A stretch of 23,583 nt of DNA from a virus: positions 1 through 23,583 of IMG/VR virus record IMGVR_UViG_3300006802_000589, one strand, 5' to 3'. The notes below the pieces were generated by a model. That model worked only from the letters and a program-made list of their open reading frames with translations. It was not told where the DNA came from and made no database searches. Positions 7,702 through 16,227 of this stretch are shown piece by piece; the first letter of the stretch is position 1, and each line of letters starts with the position of its first letter. A program made the position numbers and the translations under genes.

Positions 7702-8391
7702 ATGGCTTATAACTACCTTAGCCTTGTTAACGATATTAACAGAAGACTCAATGAAGTAGAGCTTACAACAGGTACATTTGTTAAAGGTGTAGGCTTCTAT
7801 AGCTTTGCTAAGGATGCAGTCAATGCTTCTATTAGGCATATCAATCAGGAAGAGTTTGAGTGGCCGTGGAACCATGTAGAGGAGACAGAGGTACTTCTTC
7901 CGGGTGTTGTTCGCTATAGCTACCCTTACGATGCCAAGACTATCAACTTCAATACGTTTAGGATCAAGCACAATGCTACTTTTGGTGTAGAAACTGTGCA
8001 CTTGAAGCCTCTAAACTATGAAGAATATCTTGACAAATACGTTGATTACGAGTACAACTCTAGTACAAATAACAGAGGTGTACCTAAGTACGTTGTCAGG
8101 ACGCCCAGTAGAGAAATCCTTTTTGTACCCTCGCCTGATAAAGCTTACGAAGTAGTGTATGAATACTACGCTGTTGGCTACGATCTTTCTAATTATTCTG
8201 ATGTTCCTCGTCTACCAGAACAGTACAGGCATGTCATTGTTGATGGTGCTATGTTCTACTTACATCAATTTAGGGGCGACTATCAGGCATCTGCTTTGGC
8301 AGAACAGAAGTTTACACAAGGTTTGAAGAACCTGAGAAGCCTTCACATTAATAGAACAGAATACCTTAGAGACACTAGAGTACACTTCTAA
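7702..8391 (+). CDS. Head-tail adaptor protein (tail-tubular-A/SU10-adaptor-like)
   Basis: This 229-aa protein has an AAGGAG site inside the end of the preceding gene. It opens with helices (YLSLVNDINRRLNEVEL, then FAKDAVNASIRHINQEEFEWPW), continues with beta strands, and returns to helices (RLPEQYRHVIVDGAMFYLHQFRGDY, AEQKFTQGLKNLR). This helical bundle with a beta insert is typical of adaptor proteins that ring the portal in short-tailed phages (T7 gp11-like, SU10 adaptor-like). The next gene, overlapping by one base (TAATG), encodes the nozzle that docks onto this ring, which supports the call. Length fits the family. Assignment is from pattern and order. Confidence 0.75.
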   Translation: MAYNYLSLVNDINRRLNEVELTTGTFVKGVGFYSFAKDAVNASIRHINQEEFEWPWNHVEETEVLLPGVVRYSYPYDAKTINFNTFRIKHNATFGVETVHLKPLNYEEYLDKYVDYEYNSSTNNRGVPKYVVRTPSREILFVPSPDKAYEVVYEYYAVGYDLSNYSDVPRLPEQYRHVIVDGAMFYLHQFRGDYQASALAEQKFTQGLKNLRSLHINRTEYLRDTRVHF

Positions 8392-9956
8392 TGGCAACAG
8401 AATGGCAAACATATGCTCTAGAACTTAGAGGTGGCTTGAGGTCAAACTTAAGCCCCCTACAACAAGGCATTAACTTCCCCGGAAGTGCCATCTCTTTGCA
8501 GAACTTTGAGCCAAGCAAAGAGGGTGGCTATAGTAAAATCAGTGGCTTTACTAAGTATGACCCAGATGTTGTACCCGGAAGCGGTGCTATTAAGGGGCTT
8601 AGAGTAATTGACGACACACAAATCTTGGCTGTCAGGTCAAGCGATGACGTTACCCCTGTAACTAAAGTCTATACGGGTAATGGTTCGGGCTGGACTTTAC
8701 TGCAGACTGCTTCACTCAATGGTAGTAAAGTTAGATTTGCTGACTTTAACTTTGGTGCGGGTGACAATATTGTATTTGTTGACGGTGTAAATAAGCCTGC
8801 TTTTTTTGATGGTACTACTGACACAGTAACATATCTAACAGGAGCACCTTCTGACTTAGAAGGAGCAGACCATGTAGCTGTATTTAAGACTACTGTCTTT
8901 TATGCAAATGGTACTAAGCTTATTTTTACGGCTCCAAGCACGTATGACGACTTTAGTGCAGCTAATGGTAGTGGCGTTATAAGTATAGGTCAACCTATTA
9001 CGGGACTTGCTGTATTTAGGGATAATCTTTTTGTCTTTTCACGTAATAGCATTAAGAGAATTACGGGGTCTAGTTATGCCGACTTTACTATGGCTCCCGT
9101 TACAGATAAGATAGGCTGCGTAGACCCTGACACAATTCAAGAAGTAGGCGGAGACATTATGTATGTCTCGTCTGATGGCATTAGACTTCTGAGTGCTACT
9201 GATCGTATTGGTGATTTTGGCCTTAATATTCCTTCAGACCTTATTGCTAAAGACGCCTCAGACTTTCTTAACTCGTCTACATCTTTTTGCTCTGTTGTTA
9301 TAAGACAAAAGGCTCAGTACAGAATATTCTCTTACATTGTTTCTGAACAAAAAGATTCTGCAGAAGGTCTTGTTGCTACCATAGCGTCAAATCAAAACGA
9401 TCAAAACGTAGCATGGTCTAAGCTAAAAGGCATAAAAGCACATGTAGCAGACAGTAAATATACAGAAGGCTACAAAGAAACAGTAATATTCGGCAACGAA
9501 GATGGCTACGTATATAAGATGGAATCAGGGTCTAGCTTTGATGAAGCGCCCATTCCTGCTATCTTTCAGACTCCGTACTTTTATATTACTGACCCGCAGA
9601 TTAGAAAAACATTCTACCGTATGGTAGTGTTTGCAAAGCCTCAAGGAAGTATGGATGTAGATGTAACACTTAGTTATGACTTTGATACACCTACAGATAT
9701 GGGCTTTGTAAGACCTACACAATTTACAATCTCAAGTTTTGGTCAAGAGATTTTTCTATACGGTCAAACTAATTCTGTGTATGGAAATGACCCTACAGTA
9801 GATGCTACATATGGCGGTGAATTATATCAAGTGTACTCTACTAATATTACAGGCTCAGGCAAAACTGTCTCTATAAAGATAGAAGACAATACAACGAACC
9901 CATCATTTACTCTTGATGCTGTCTTGCTAGAGTATAGGCAAAACGATAGAAAGTAA
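8391..9956 (+). CDS. Tail nozzle protein (tail-tubular-B-like)
   Basis: This 521-aa protein opens with ELRGGLRSNLSPLQQG and NFEPSKEGGYSKISGFTKYD, a beginning characteristic of podoviral nozzle proteins, which build the tapering tail tube below the adaptor. A series of short blade-like repeats follows: VYTGNGSGWTLL, NIVFVDGVNKPAFFDG, VFYANGTKLIFTAPS, NLFVFSRNSIKRITGSS and IMYVSSDGIRLLS. This pattern fits a beta-propeller-like platform. The C-terminal part (TFYRMVVFAKPQGSMDVDVT, DAVLLEYRQND) resembles the closing beta domain of nozzles. It starts by TAATG overlap with the adaptor. The assembled nozzle conducts DNA out of the capsid and anchors fibres. Confidence 0.78.
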   Translation: MATEWQTYALELRGGLRSNLSPLQQGINFPGSAISLQNFEPSKEGGYSKISGFTKYDPDVVPGSGAIKGLRVIDDTQILAVRSSDDVTPVTKVYTGNGSGWTLLQTASLNGSKVRFADFNFGAGDNIVFVDGVNKPAFFDGTTDTVTYLTGAPSDLEGADHVAVFKTTVFYANGTKLIFTAPSTYDDFSAANGSGVISIGQPITGLAVFRDNLFVFSRNSIKRITGSSYADFTMAPVTDKIGCVDPDTIQEVGGDIMYVSSDGIRLLSATDRIGDFGLNIPSDLIAKDASDFLNSSTSFCSVVIRQKAQYRIFSYIVSEQKDSAEGLVATIASNQNDQNVAWSKLKGIKAHVADSKYTEGYKETVIFGNEDGYVYKMESGSSFDEAPIPAIFQTPYFYITDPQIRKTFYRMVVFAKPQGSMDVDVTLSYDFDTPTDMGFVRPTQFTISSFGQEIFLYGQTNSVYGNDPTVDATYGGELYQVYSTNITGSGKTVSIKIEDNTTNPSFTLDAVLLEYRQNDRK

Positions 9957-9965
9957 GGACTTAAA

Positions 9966-12947
9966 ATGGCAGGATATACACGGCAAGACACACCAGACCA
10001 CATCTCCAATGGTAGTGTTATTAACGCAGATGATTTAGATGGAGAGTTTAACGCCATTGAATCAGCCTTTGATTCTGTAAATGGCCATACGCATGATGGC
10101 ACCGCTGCTAGTGGTGCACCTATTACTAAGGTAGGTCCGGGTCAAGACATTACGGTAACTACAGCTACTGTAATTCCAAAGCTTACAAATACACTTAGCT
10201 TAGGCACAGCTGACATCCAGTTTCAGGATGGCTACTTTGATGGGCTTGTTCGTACTGACGAACTCATTGTAGACGAAACATCTACACTAACAGGTGCTGT
10301 CACTGCTTCTGGCGGTATCACAGGCGACTTGACGGGGGCTGTTACAGGCAACGTAACGGGCAACTTGACAGGTAATGTCACTGGTAACGTTACTGGAGAT
10401 GTTGTAGGTAACGTAACGGGTGATCTTACTGGTAACGTAACTGGTGATGTTATGGGTGCGCTGACAGGCAATGTCACAGGAGATGTGACAGGTAATGTTG
10501 TTGGCGATGTTACTGGCGACCTTACTGGTAACGTTAGTGGTAATGTCACAGGTAATGTTACAGGAAATCTAACAGGTAGTGTAACTGGTCCTTTTACTGG
10601 TAACTTGACTGGTAATGTCACAGGCAATGTAACAGGTAACGTTACAGGAAACGTTACTGGTACTGTGTCTAGTCTGTCAAATCATACGACAGACACTTTG
10701 ACACAAGGTGCTACTAATAAGTACTTCTCTAACACCTTGGCTAGAGGTGCTATCAGTGTAAGTGATACTGGTGGAGATGGCTCCATTACCTACAATAGCA
10801 CTTCTGGTGTTATTACTTACAGTGGCCCTACAGCTACAGAGGTACGTTCTCACTTTACTGCTGGTGGTGGTATTGCCATTAGCAATGGTATTATCTCTGT
10901 TGCAGACGCAACTAATACAGAAGCAGGTATCGCTACCTTTGCTAGTACAGACTTTATTGTAGCAGATGGAAACGTCACCATTCAGCCAGAACGTATTCAA
11001 GATATCGTAGGTGCTATGGTATCCAGCAATACTGAAACTGGTCTTGCTGTAACATATGATGACGCTGATGGTACGCTTGACTTTGTTCTGAGTGCTGATC
11101 CTACTATTACTCTTACTGGTGATGTTGTAGGCTCTGGGACTATGACAAACCTTGGTAGCGTTAGCATTGCTACAACTGTGCAGCCAAACTCTGTTGCTCT
11201 TGGTGCGGACACTACAGGCAATTACGTAGCTGGTGCTGTCGCTGGTACTGGTGTTACTATCACAGGTACTGCTGGTGAGGGCTGGTCGCCCACTATTTCT
11301 ATTGGTCAGCCAGTAGCTACAACTTCTAACGTACAGTTTGCTAACATTACAGGGACAGGTAATCTATCCGTTGGCGGTGATGCAACTATCACAGGCGACC
11401 TGACTGTTACTGGCACCTTTACCACAACTAACACAGAAACTCTTACTGTTACTTCACAGTATGTTACTGTTAACAATGGTCAAACAGGTACACCTGCTCT
11501 TGATGGTGGTCTTGAGATTGAACGTGGCACTGAAACTAATAAGCTCCTGTCGTGGAATGAAACTACAGACAAGTGGACTGTAGGCACTGAGACTTTTGTT
11601 GCAGGTACATTTGAAGGCGATCTTACGGGTGATGTTACTGGTGATGTAACAGGTAACTTGACAGGCAACGTAACTGGAAATGTCACAGGAAACGTGTCAG
11701 GCTCTTCTGGCTCTACTACAGGCAACGCTGCTACGGCATCTAAGCTTCTAACCTCTCGTACGATTGCCCTTACAGGTGACGTTACTGGCAGTACTACATT
11801 TGATGGTACTACTAATGTAACAATCACTGCTGTTGTAGCAGATGATTCGCACAATCACATCATTGCAAACATTGACAATCTTCAAACTACACTAGACGCT
11901 AAAGCTCTTGGTACTACCAACTTTAGTGCTGGTAACGGTTTGACTGGCGGCGGTACTCTTGCCGCTGATAGAGCATTTAATGTTGGTGCTGGTGCTGGTA
12001 TTACTGTTACTGCTGATGCAGTGGCACACTCAGATACATCTACACAGGCGTCTGTTGCTAATACTGGGCGTACGTATATTCAGAGTATTACTCTTGATGA
12101 CTTCGGCCATATTACAGCTATCACATCTGGAACAGAAACTGTAGTCAACACAGACACAGATACAACATACAGTGCTGGTACTGGCCTTAATCTTACTGGT
12201 ACTACCTTTAGCACTAAGCAAGATATTGCTACCACTGCAAGCCCAAGCTTTGTAGCTGTAACTGCTAACCTTACAGGCAATGTCACTGGTAATGCTAGTA
12301 CAGCAACTAAACTTGCTACAGCAAGAACTATTGCTGGTAAATCTTTTGATGGTACTGCAAATATTACTATTGCACCAACAGACCTTACAGGGGTAACTTC
12401 TACTGCTGCAGAAATTAATACTCTTGATGGGTTCACTGGCACTGTAACTGACCTTAACTACGCAAAAGATTTACGTGCTACTGGCGTAACTTCGACCGAG
12501 TTTGATTACTTAGATGGCGTTACTAGCAATATCCAAACTCAGTTCAATACACTGACAAGCAACGTAAGTGGTAAAGAGCCTGCTGATGCAGACATCCTAA
12601 AAGCTGATGTTTCTAAGAACCTAACTGTAGGTTATACTAGCACGGCTGACGATGATGGGAACCAGTCTCCTAGTGTCAATGCGGGTTCATATACACCCTC
12701 TCCAGCAGAAGGCAACCTAAAGCGTATTGTTAATGCAGGTGCGTTTACGCTTAATGCTCCTACAGCATCTGGAGATTACACAATGATAATCCAGATGACC
12801 AATGCAAGTACGGCTGGAACTGTTACTGTTTCTGGTTTCACTAGAACAACTGGTGATGTTCTTACTACAACCAGCGACGACGACTTCTTCTTGTACATCA
12901 CTAAGATTAACAACTTTAAAACTCTACATATAACGGCGCTTCAATAA
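9966..12947 (+). CDS. Second large tail fibre with TGxV repeat shaft
   Basis: This is a 993-aa protein with AAGGA upstream. The N-terminus (YTRQDTPDHISNGSVINADD, GEFNAIESAFDSVNGHTHDG) is a typical virion-anchoring start of marine phage fibres. A shaft follows: 29 four-residue T-G-x-hydrophobic units at 10320-10667, with shorter arrays near 11617-11700 and 12264-12290. Middle modules include ALTGDVTGS plus a SHNHII...LQT unit (11835-11903) like those of the fibre at 1-3840, two TTYSAG-type modules, and TSTAAEINTLDG / TSTEFDYLDGVTSN near 12400-12530. The last 80 residues (RIVNAGAFTLNAPT, FFLYITKINNFKTLHI) are a familiar fibre C-terminal domain. It is translationally coupled to the 252-aa protein at 12947. 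Confidence 0.9.
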   Translation: MAGYTRQDTPDHISNGSVINADDLDGEFNAIESAFDSVNGHTHDGTAASGAPITKVGPGQDITVTTATVIPKLTNTLSLGTADIQFQDGYFDGLVRTDELIVDETSTLTGAVTASGGITGDLTGAVTGNVTGNLTGNVTGNVTGDVVGNVTGDLTGNVTGDVMGALTGNVTGDVTGNVVGDVTGDLTGNVSGNVTGNVTGNLTGSVTGPFTGNLTGNVTGNVTGNVTGNVTGTVSSLSNHTTDTLTQGATNKYFSNTLARGAISVSDTGGDGSITYNSTSGVITYSGPTATEVRSHFTAGGGIAISNGIISVADATNTEAGIATFASTDFIVADGNVTIQPERIQDIVGAMVSSNTETGLAVTYDDADGTLDFVLSADPTITLTGDVVGSGTMTNLGSVSIATTVQPNSVALGADTTGNYVAGAVAGTGVTITGTAGEGWSPTISIGQPVATTSNVQFANITGTGNLSVGGDATITGDLTVTGTFTTTNTETLTVTSQYVTVNNGQTGTPALDGGLEIERGTETNKLLSWNETTDKWTVGTETFVAGTFEGDLTGDVTGDVTGNLTGNVTGNVTGNVSGSSGSTTGNAATASKLLTSRTIALTGDVTGSTTFDGTTNVTITAVVADDSHNHIIANIDNLQTTLDAKALGTTNFSAGNGLTGGGTLAADRAFNVGAGAGITVTADAVAHSDTSTQASVANTGRTYIQSITLDDFGHITAITSGTETVVNTDTDTTYSAGTGLNLTGTTFSTKQDIATTASPSFVAVTANLTGNVTGNASTATKLATARTIAGKSFDGTANITIAPTDLTGVTSTAAEINTLDGFTGTVTDLNYAKDLRATGVTSTEFDYLDGVTSNIQTQFNTLTSNVSGKEPADADILKADVSKNLTVGYTSTADDDGNQSPSVNAGSYTPSPAEGNLKRIVNAGAFTLNAPTASGDYTMIIQMTNASTAGTVTVSGFTRTTGDVLTTTSDDDFFLYITKINNFKTLHITALQ
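10320..10667 (+). repeat. Array of 29 four-residue (12-base) TGxV coding repeats
   Basis: The unit is Thr-Gly-(Asn/Asp)-(Val/Leu); most positions vary only between Asn and Asp or Val and Leu. Val, Met or Ser replaces Thr in four units. The DNA copies differ at wobble positions. A beta-helix or beta-prism shaft is the likely fold. Confidence 0.9.
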
Positions 12948-13705
12948 TGTTTTCATCTCCTAATCCTGTAACTGTAACAGAACAAGCCAAGCTGAACGCA
13001 ACTTATGTTGGTCAAGCCACAGCTATGGGTAGTGCTATTTCTGTTACCATGAATCCCTCTGCAGGTACAGCTAAAGGCTATAGACATTTAATTGTGATTG
13101 TAGCTGGTAATAGTGCAAGAGGGGGGTCTGCTACCGCTGTCACTAATACTGTAACTATTAATGGCAGTCTAGCTACAGAAATAGCCGGGTATCGTACAGC
13201 AGATACTAACCCTTCATCTCAAGTACAAGCTCACTTTCAAGTTTTTTATACAAATGCTGTAGTAACAGGCACAACAGTTGAAGTTGGTATGACTGGAATT
13301 CTTTCTGGTGGATATTACTACAGTAAGCATTGTGCAGTATATGAAGTCCATCGTAAACCACAGCTTGTCGGGGAAGTTAAATGGAAAGGTAATGCTTTAG
13401 ATGCCGCTCAGACACTAAGTCCTACCTATGCTCCCGGCTGTATGCTTATTGGGTGGGGTTCAGTGTTAGAAAATCACGGGGCTTTTGATATCAGTGGCTA
13501 TGAGTACTTAGCATCTTCTATTGGAGTGTATTTTCCTGCATCTTCTACAGAGTGTGAGATTATTAATCCAACCTATTTTAATGGCGCTAGTGGGTGGAGA
13601 GTAAAAGATTATGCAGGAAATTACATTTCTACGTCCTATGGTAGATCATATGCTGGCCTAAATTATCCTGCAGGGCGGCAAGGCTATGCGGTAACATTAA
13701 ACTAA
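12947..13705 (+). CDS. Uncharacterised fibre-coupled protein, possible tip or adhesin
   Basis: This 252-aa protein starts in a TAATG overlap with the second fibre gene, so the two are probably made together. It is beta-rich and Tyr/Gly-rich, with YRHLIVIVAGNSARGG, then a strand series ending HCAVYEVHRKP, then TYAPGCMLIGWGSV, and a Tyr/Gly-rich end (SYGRSYAGLNYPAGRQGY). The strand order loosely resembles a beta-sandwich domain found in some phage surface proteins, but I do not recognise the family. No signal peptide, membrane helix or enzyme motif is visible. Location suggests that it caps or decorates the fibre and may contact the receptor; that is inference. Confidence 0.5.
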   Translation: MFSSPNPVTVTEQAKLNATYVGQATAMGSAISVTMNPSAGTAKGYRHLIVIVAGNSARGGSATAVTNTVTINGSLATEIAGYRTADTNPSSQVQAHFQVFYTNAVVTGTTVEVGMTGILSGGYYYSKHCAVYEVHRKPQLVGEVKWKGNALDAAQTLSPTYAPGCMLIGWGSVLENHGAFDISGYEYLASSIGVYFPASSTECEIINPTYFNGASGWRVKDYAGNYISTSYGRSYAGLNYPAGRQGYAVTLN

Positions 13706-13720
13706 ACAGGAAAACCCCAC

Positions 13721-13978
13721 ATGTCTGATATTTCATTGACACCAGAGCAACTTGAAGCTATGCTTGATCGTGCTGCAAGGCGTGGTGCTAGGGAAGCTTT
13801 ATTGGCTATTGGCTTACACGATGAAACTGCAGGTAAAGACATTAGTGACATGCGTAGTCTGTTAGCTGCTTGGAGAGACACCAAGAAAAGCATTTGGTCT
13901 ACCTTTATTAAGATTACAACAGTAGCTATACTCAGCTTTATTGCTACGGCTGTGTATATGCAATTAGGGAACAAATAA
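13721..13978 (+). CDS. Small membrane protein, DUF6127-like
   Basis: This is an 85-aa protein with AGGA upstream. The N-terminal helix has the pattern L-x-x-M-L-D-R-A-A-R-R-G-A-R-E-A-L, followed by GLHD, a D-I-x-x-M-R-x-L-L-x-A-W-R segment, and one hydrophobic helix at residues 60-81 near the C-terminus. This matches my recollection of the DUF6127 family of phage and prophage proteins. It should be a tail-anchored inner-membrane protein with its N-terminus in the cytoplasm. A holin-like or membrane-docking role is possible, because no other lysis gene is visible in the window; the sequence does not establish it. Confidence 0.55.
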   Translation: MSDISLTPEQLEAMLDRAARRGAREALLAIGLHDETAGKDISDMRSLLAAWRDTKKSIWSTFIKITTVAILSFIATAVYMQLGNK

Positions 13979-13979
13979 T

Positions 13980-15998
13980 ATGGCACAAAACTTTGGTATG
14001 AACACAGCACCGTATGCTCAGCCTATTAATCAGGGTAATATGTTTGGTGGATTTAAACCAGACGCAATGCAGCGTATTGCTGGTTCGTTAGGTTATACTG
14101 GCGACATGTCAGGTTTTGAACAGTATTTGCAACATAACCCAGATAAGCAACAACGAATGAATTACTATAACCAGATGGGTATGCAAATGGCTGCTGGTGG
14201 TTATGTTAAGAAGATGGCTGATGGGGGTACAACTTCTACTGATAGCTACACAATAACGGATGGATACAATGCCATTTCTACTGAAGTTCTTCCTCAACAA
14301 TATATTCCTACACAAGATGTTGCAGAAGATGCAACGCTTACAGGTATTACAAAAGATTTAATTAAAACTCCTGCACTTCCTGTTGGCGCTGTTACGGTTC
14401 CAGTTGGTACTGTTGCTACAGAAGAGCAGTTTATTCCAACTACATCTGGTCAAGTTACTGGTGATTTAGCTGCTACTACTACAGCTGCTACAGCTGCTAA
14501 AGCTACTATGCCAAAACAGTTTGCTGCTCCTACAGTTGAAGCAAAAACTGTGACATCTGATGTAGAAAAAACACTAGAAGGTACACAAGCTGCTCAAGGT
14601 GAAGTTGGCCCAAATGCTGTTGTTCAAGCACAAGCATTGAATGAAAGTTCCGTGTCTAAGTTAGAAGCTGCTCAAGGCACAGGTATCATGATGGATAATC
14701 CCGTACAACGGGAAATTCAATCTGGTGAATTAATTGATGCTGCTGCTAATGCTGAAAAAGCTTCTGCATTTACAGAGCAAGTTCAAGCTGCTACTGCAAC
14801 TCCTTCCCAGAAGGCTACTGTTCAAGGACAGATGCAAGGTCTTATGGATCAGTTTGAAGGTGGCAATACTCCTCCGTGGGCTGCAGGTGCTATGAGGGCA
14901 GCTACTGCAGCTATGGCTGCTAGAGGTTTAGGTGCTTCGTCTTTAGCAGGTCAAGCCTTGATTCAGGCTGCTATGGAAAGTGCTCTGCCTATTGCACAAG
15001 CTGATGCACAAACCACTGCTACATTTGAAATGCAGAACTTGTCAAACAGACAGCAACGTGCTATGCTTGCTGCAGAACAACGTGCTGCTTTCATTGGTCA
15101 GGAGTTTGATCAGAAGTTCCAAGCTAGAGTTTTAAATGCTGCTAAGATTGCAGATGCAGCTAACATGAACTTCACAGCTGAACAACAGATTGCACTTGAG
15201 AATAGCCGTATTGCTAATACCATGAACCTGACTAATCTTAACAACAAGCAGGCTATGGTTATGGCTGAAGCTGCTGCATTAGCTCAACTGGATATGGCTA
15301 ACTTAGACAACAGACAGCAAGCTGCAGTTTTAAATGCTCAGTCATTCTTGCAGATGGACATGGCTAACTTAAGCAACAGACAGTCTATGGCTATGTTTAA
15401 GTCACAGCAACAGATTCAAGCTTTGTTTACTGACCAAGCTGCAGTTAATGCTGCTGAACAATTCAATGCTGCAAATGAAACACAAGTTAAGCAATTCTTT
15501 GCATCGCTTGCATCATCTACATCTCAGTTTAATACATCACAGAAAAATGCTATCTCTCAGTTTAACGCTGGTGAAGCTAACGCAATGAGCAAGTTTAACA
15601 CTGAGGTTAGAAATCAGCGTGAGCAGTTTAATGCACAGAATAGACTTATCATTGACCAGTCGAATGCACAGTGGAGAAGAGAGATTGCTACTGCTGACAC
15701 TGCCGCTATTAATAGAGCAAATGAAATTAACGCTTCTGCCTTGCTAGGAGTACAGCAAACAGCGTATAATAACATGTGGCAACAGTATCGTGACACTATG
15801 GAGTTTGCTTGGAATGCCAGTGATAATCAGCTTGAGCGTATGAATAAGATTGCTATGGCGCAAATGCAGATTGATGCTTCCACTAAGTCAGCGGATAAAG
15901 CTGCAAACGCTTCTATGTGGGGTTCTCTTGGTAGCTTTGCTGGAACACTATTTACTACAGACTTATCAAATACCTTTATCGGTAGCTTATTTAACTAG
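13980..15998 (+). CDS. Putative internal/ejected virion protein, Gln/Asn/Ala-rich
   Basis: This 672-aa protein begins one base after the previous stop. It has a Met/Gln/Gly-rich N-terminus, a MAAGGYVKKMADGG motif (near 14186-14230) that I associate with marine phage virion proteins, and an Ala/Thr/Val-rich low-complexity middle. A long helical C-terminal half shows recurring phrases: NLSNRQQRAML, NLNNKQAMVM, NLDNRQQAAVLNAQ, NLSNRQSMAM, then QFN / KFN phrases at about 15470-15640. Repeated amphipathic helices of this kind suggest a rod- or channel-forming virion protein, perhaps part of an internal core released with DNA. The SYTITDGYNA segment (14244-14273) is shared with the fibre at 1-3840. 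There is no catalytic motif. The role is inferred from composition and location. Confidence 0.55.
   Translation: MAQNFGMNTAPYAQPINQGNMFGGFKPDAMQRIAGSLGYTGDMSGFEQYLQHNPDKQQRMNYYNQMGMQMAAGGYVKKMADGGTTSTDSYTITDGYNAISTEVLPQQYIPTQDVAEDATLTGITKDLIKTPALPVGAVTVPVGTVATEEQFIPTTSGQVTGDLAATTTAATAAKATMPKQFAAPTVEAKTVTSDVEKTLEGTQAAQGEVGPNAVVQAQALNESSVSKLEAAQGTGIMMDNPVQREIQSGELIDAAANAEKASAFTEQVQAATATPSQKATVQGQMQGLMDQFEGGNTPPWAAGAMRAATAAMAARGLGASSLAGQALIQAAMESALPIAQADAQTTATFEMQNLSNRQQRAMLAAEQRAAFIGQEFDQKFQARVLNAAKIADAANMNFTAEQQIALENSRIANTMNLTNLNNKQAMVMAEAAALAQLDMANLDNRQQAAVLNAQSFLQMDMANLSNRQSMAMFKSQQQIQALFTDQAAVNAAEQFNAANETQVKQFFASLASSTSQFNTSQKNAISQFNAGEANAMSKFNTEVRNQREQFNAQNRLIIDQSNAQWRREIATADTAAINRANEINASALLGVQQTAYNNMWQQYRDTMEFAWNASDNQLERMNKIAMAQMQIDASTKSADKAANASMWGSLGSFAGTLFTTDLSNTFIGSLFN
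14243..14275 (+). repeat. 33-base exact direct repeat, copy 2
   Basis: Identical to 3732-3764. It lies inside the 672-aa virion protein gene, just after MADGG, encodes SYTITDGYNA plus one Ile codon, and flanking bases do not match copy 1. Confidence 0.9.
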
Positions 15999-16008
15999 GA
16001 TGTAATAG

Positions 16009-16227
16009 ATGACAAATATTGCAAGAACAGCATACAATAGAGTTAGGGTAGTTCCTGAAACTAAAACTGCTATTAAGGATCAGGCTAAATCAGCTGGATT
16101 ACTTGGTCGTATAACAGCACCTAAGAAAACACAAAAGCAGGTTGAGAAATCTCCACAAGAACGTATTGCAGAGTATGTTTCTCAAATCCGGGCTGAACGG
16201 GAGAAGTTTAAAAATGCCTATAAATAG
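16009..16227 (+). CDS. Small basic phage protein, unknown
   Basis: This is a 72-aa Lys/Arg-rich protein, mainly helical, with AGGA upstream. It starts MTNIARTAYNRVRVVPETKT, and its C-terminal half (SPQERIAEYVSQIRAEREKF) looks like an amphipathic or coiled-coil helix. The stop lies inside the next gene, overlapping by 14 bases. I do not recognise it. Its basic charge contrasts with the very acidic tail of the next product, so the two may pair. Confidence 0.6.
   Translation: MTNIARTAYNRVRVVPETKTAIKDQAKSAGLLGRITAPKKTQKQVEKSPQERIAEYVSQIRAEREKFKNAYK

Noticed and set aside
10232-10627. 131-aa minus-strand frame of Pro/Val/Leu repeats
   Set aside because: It is the antisense shadow of the TGxV array; the periodic plus-strand codons keep it open. 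No ribosome site or neighbour on that strand.
10320-10667. Possible CRISPR-like array
   Set aside because: The repeat period is 12 bases with no spacers, and it encodes a fibre shaft in frame.
3732-14275. 33-base direct repeat as an attachment site pair
   Set aside because: Both copies are inside reading frames in the same phase, no integrase is seen, and excision between them would remove essential virion genes.
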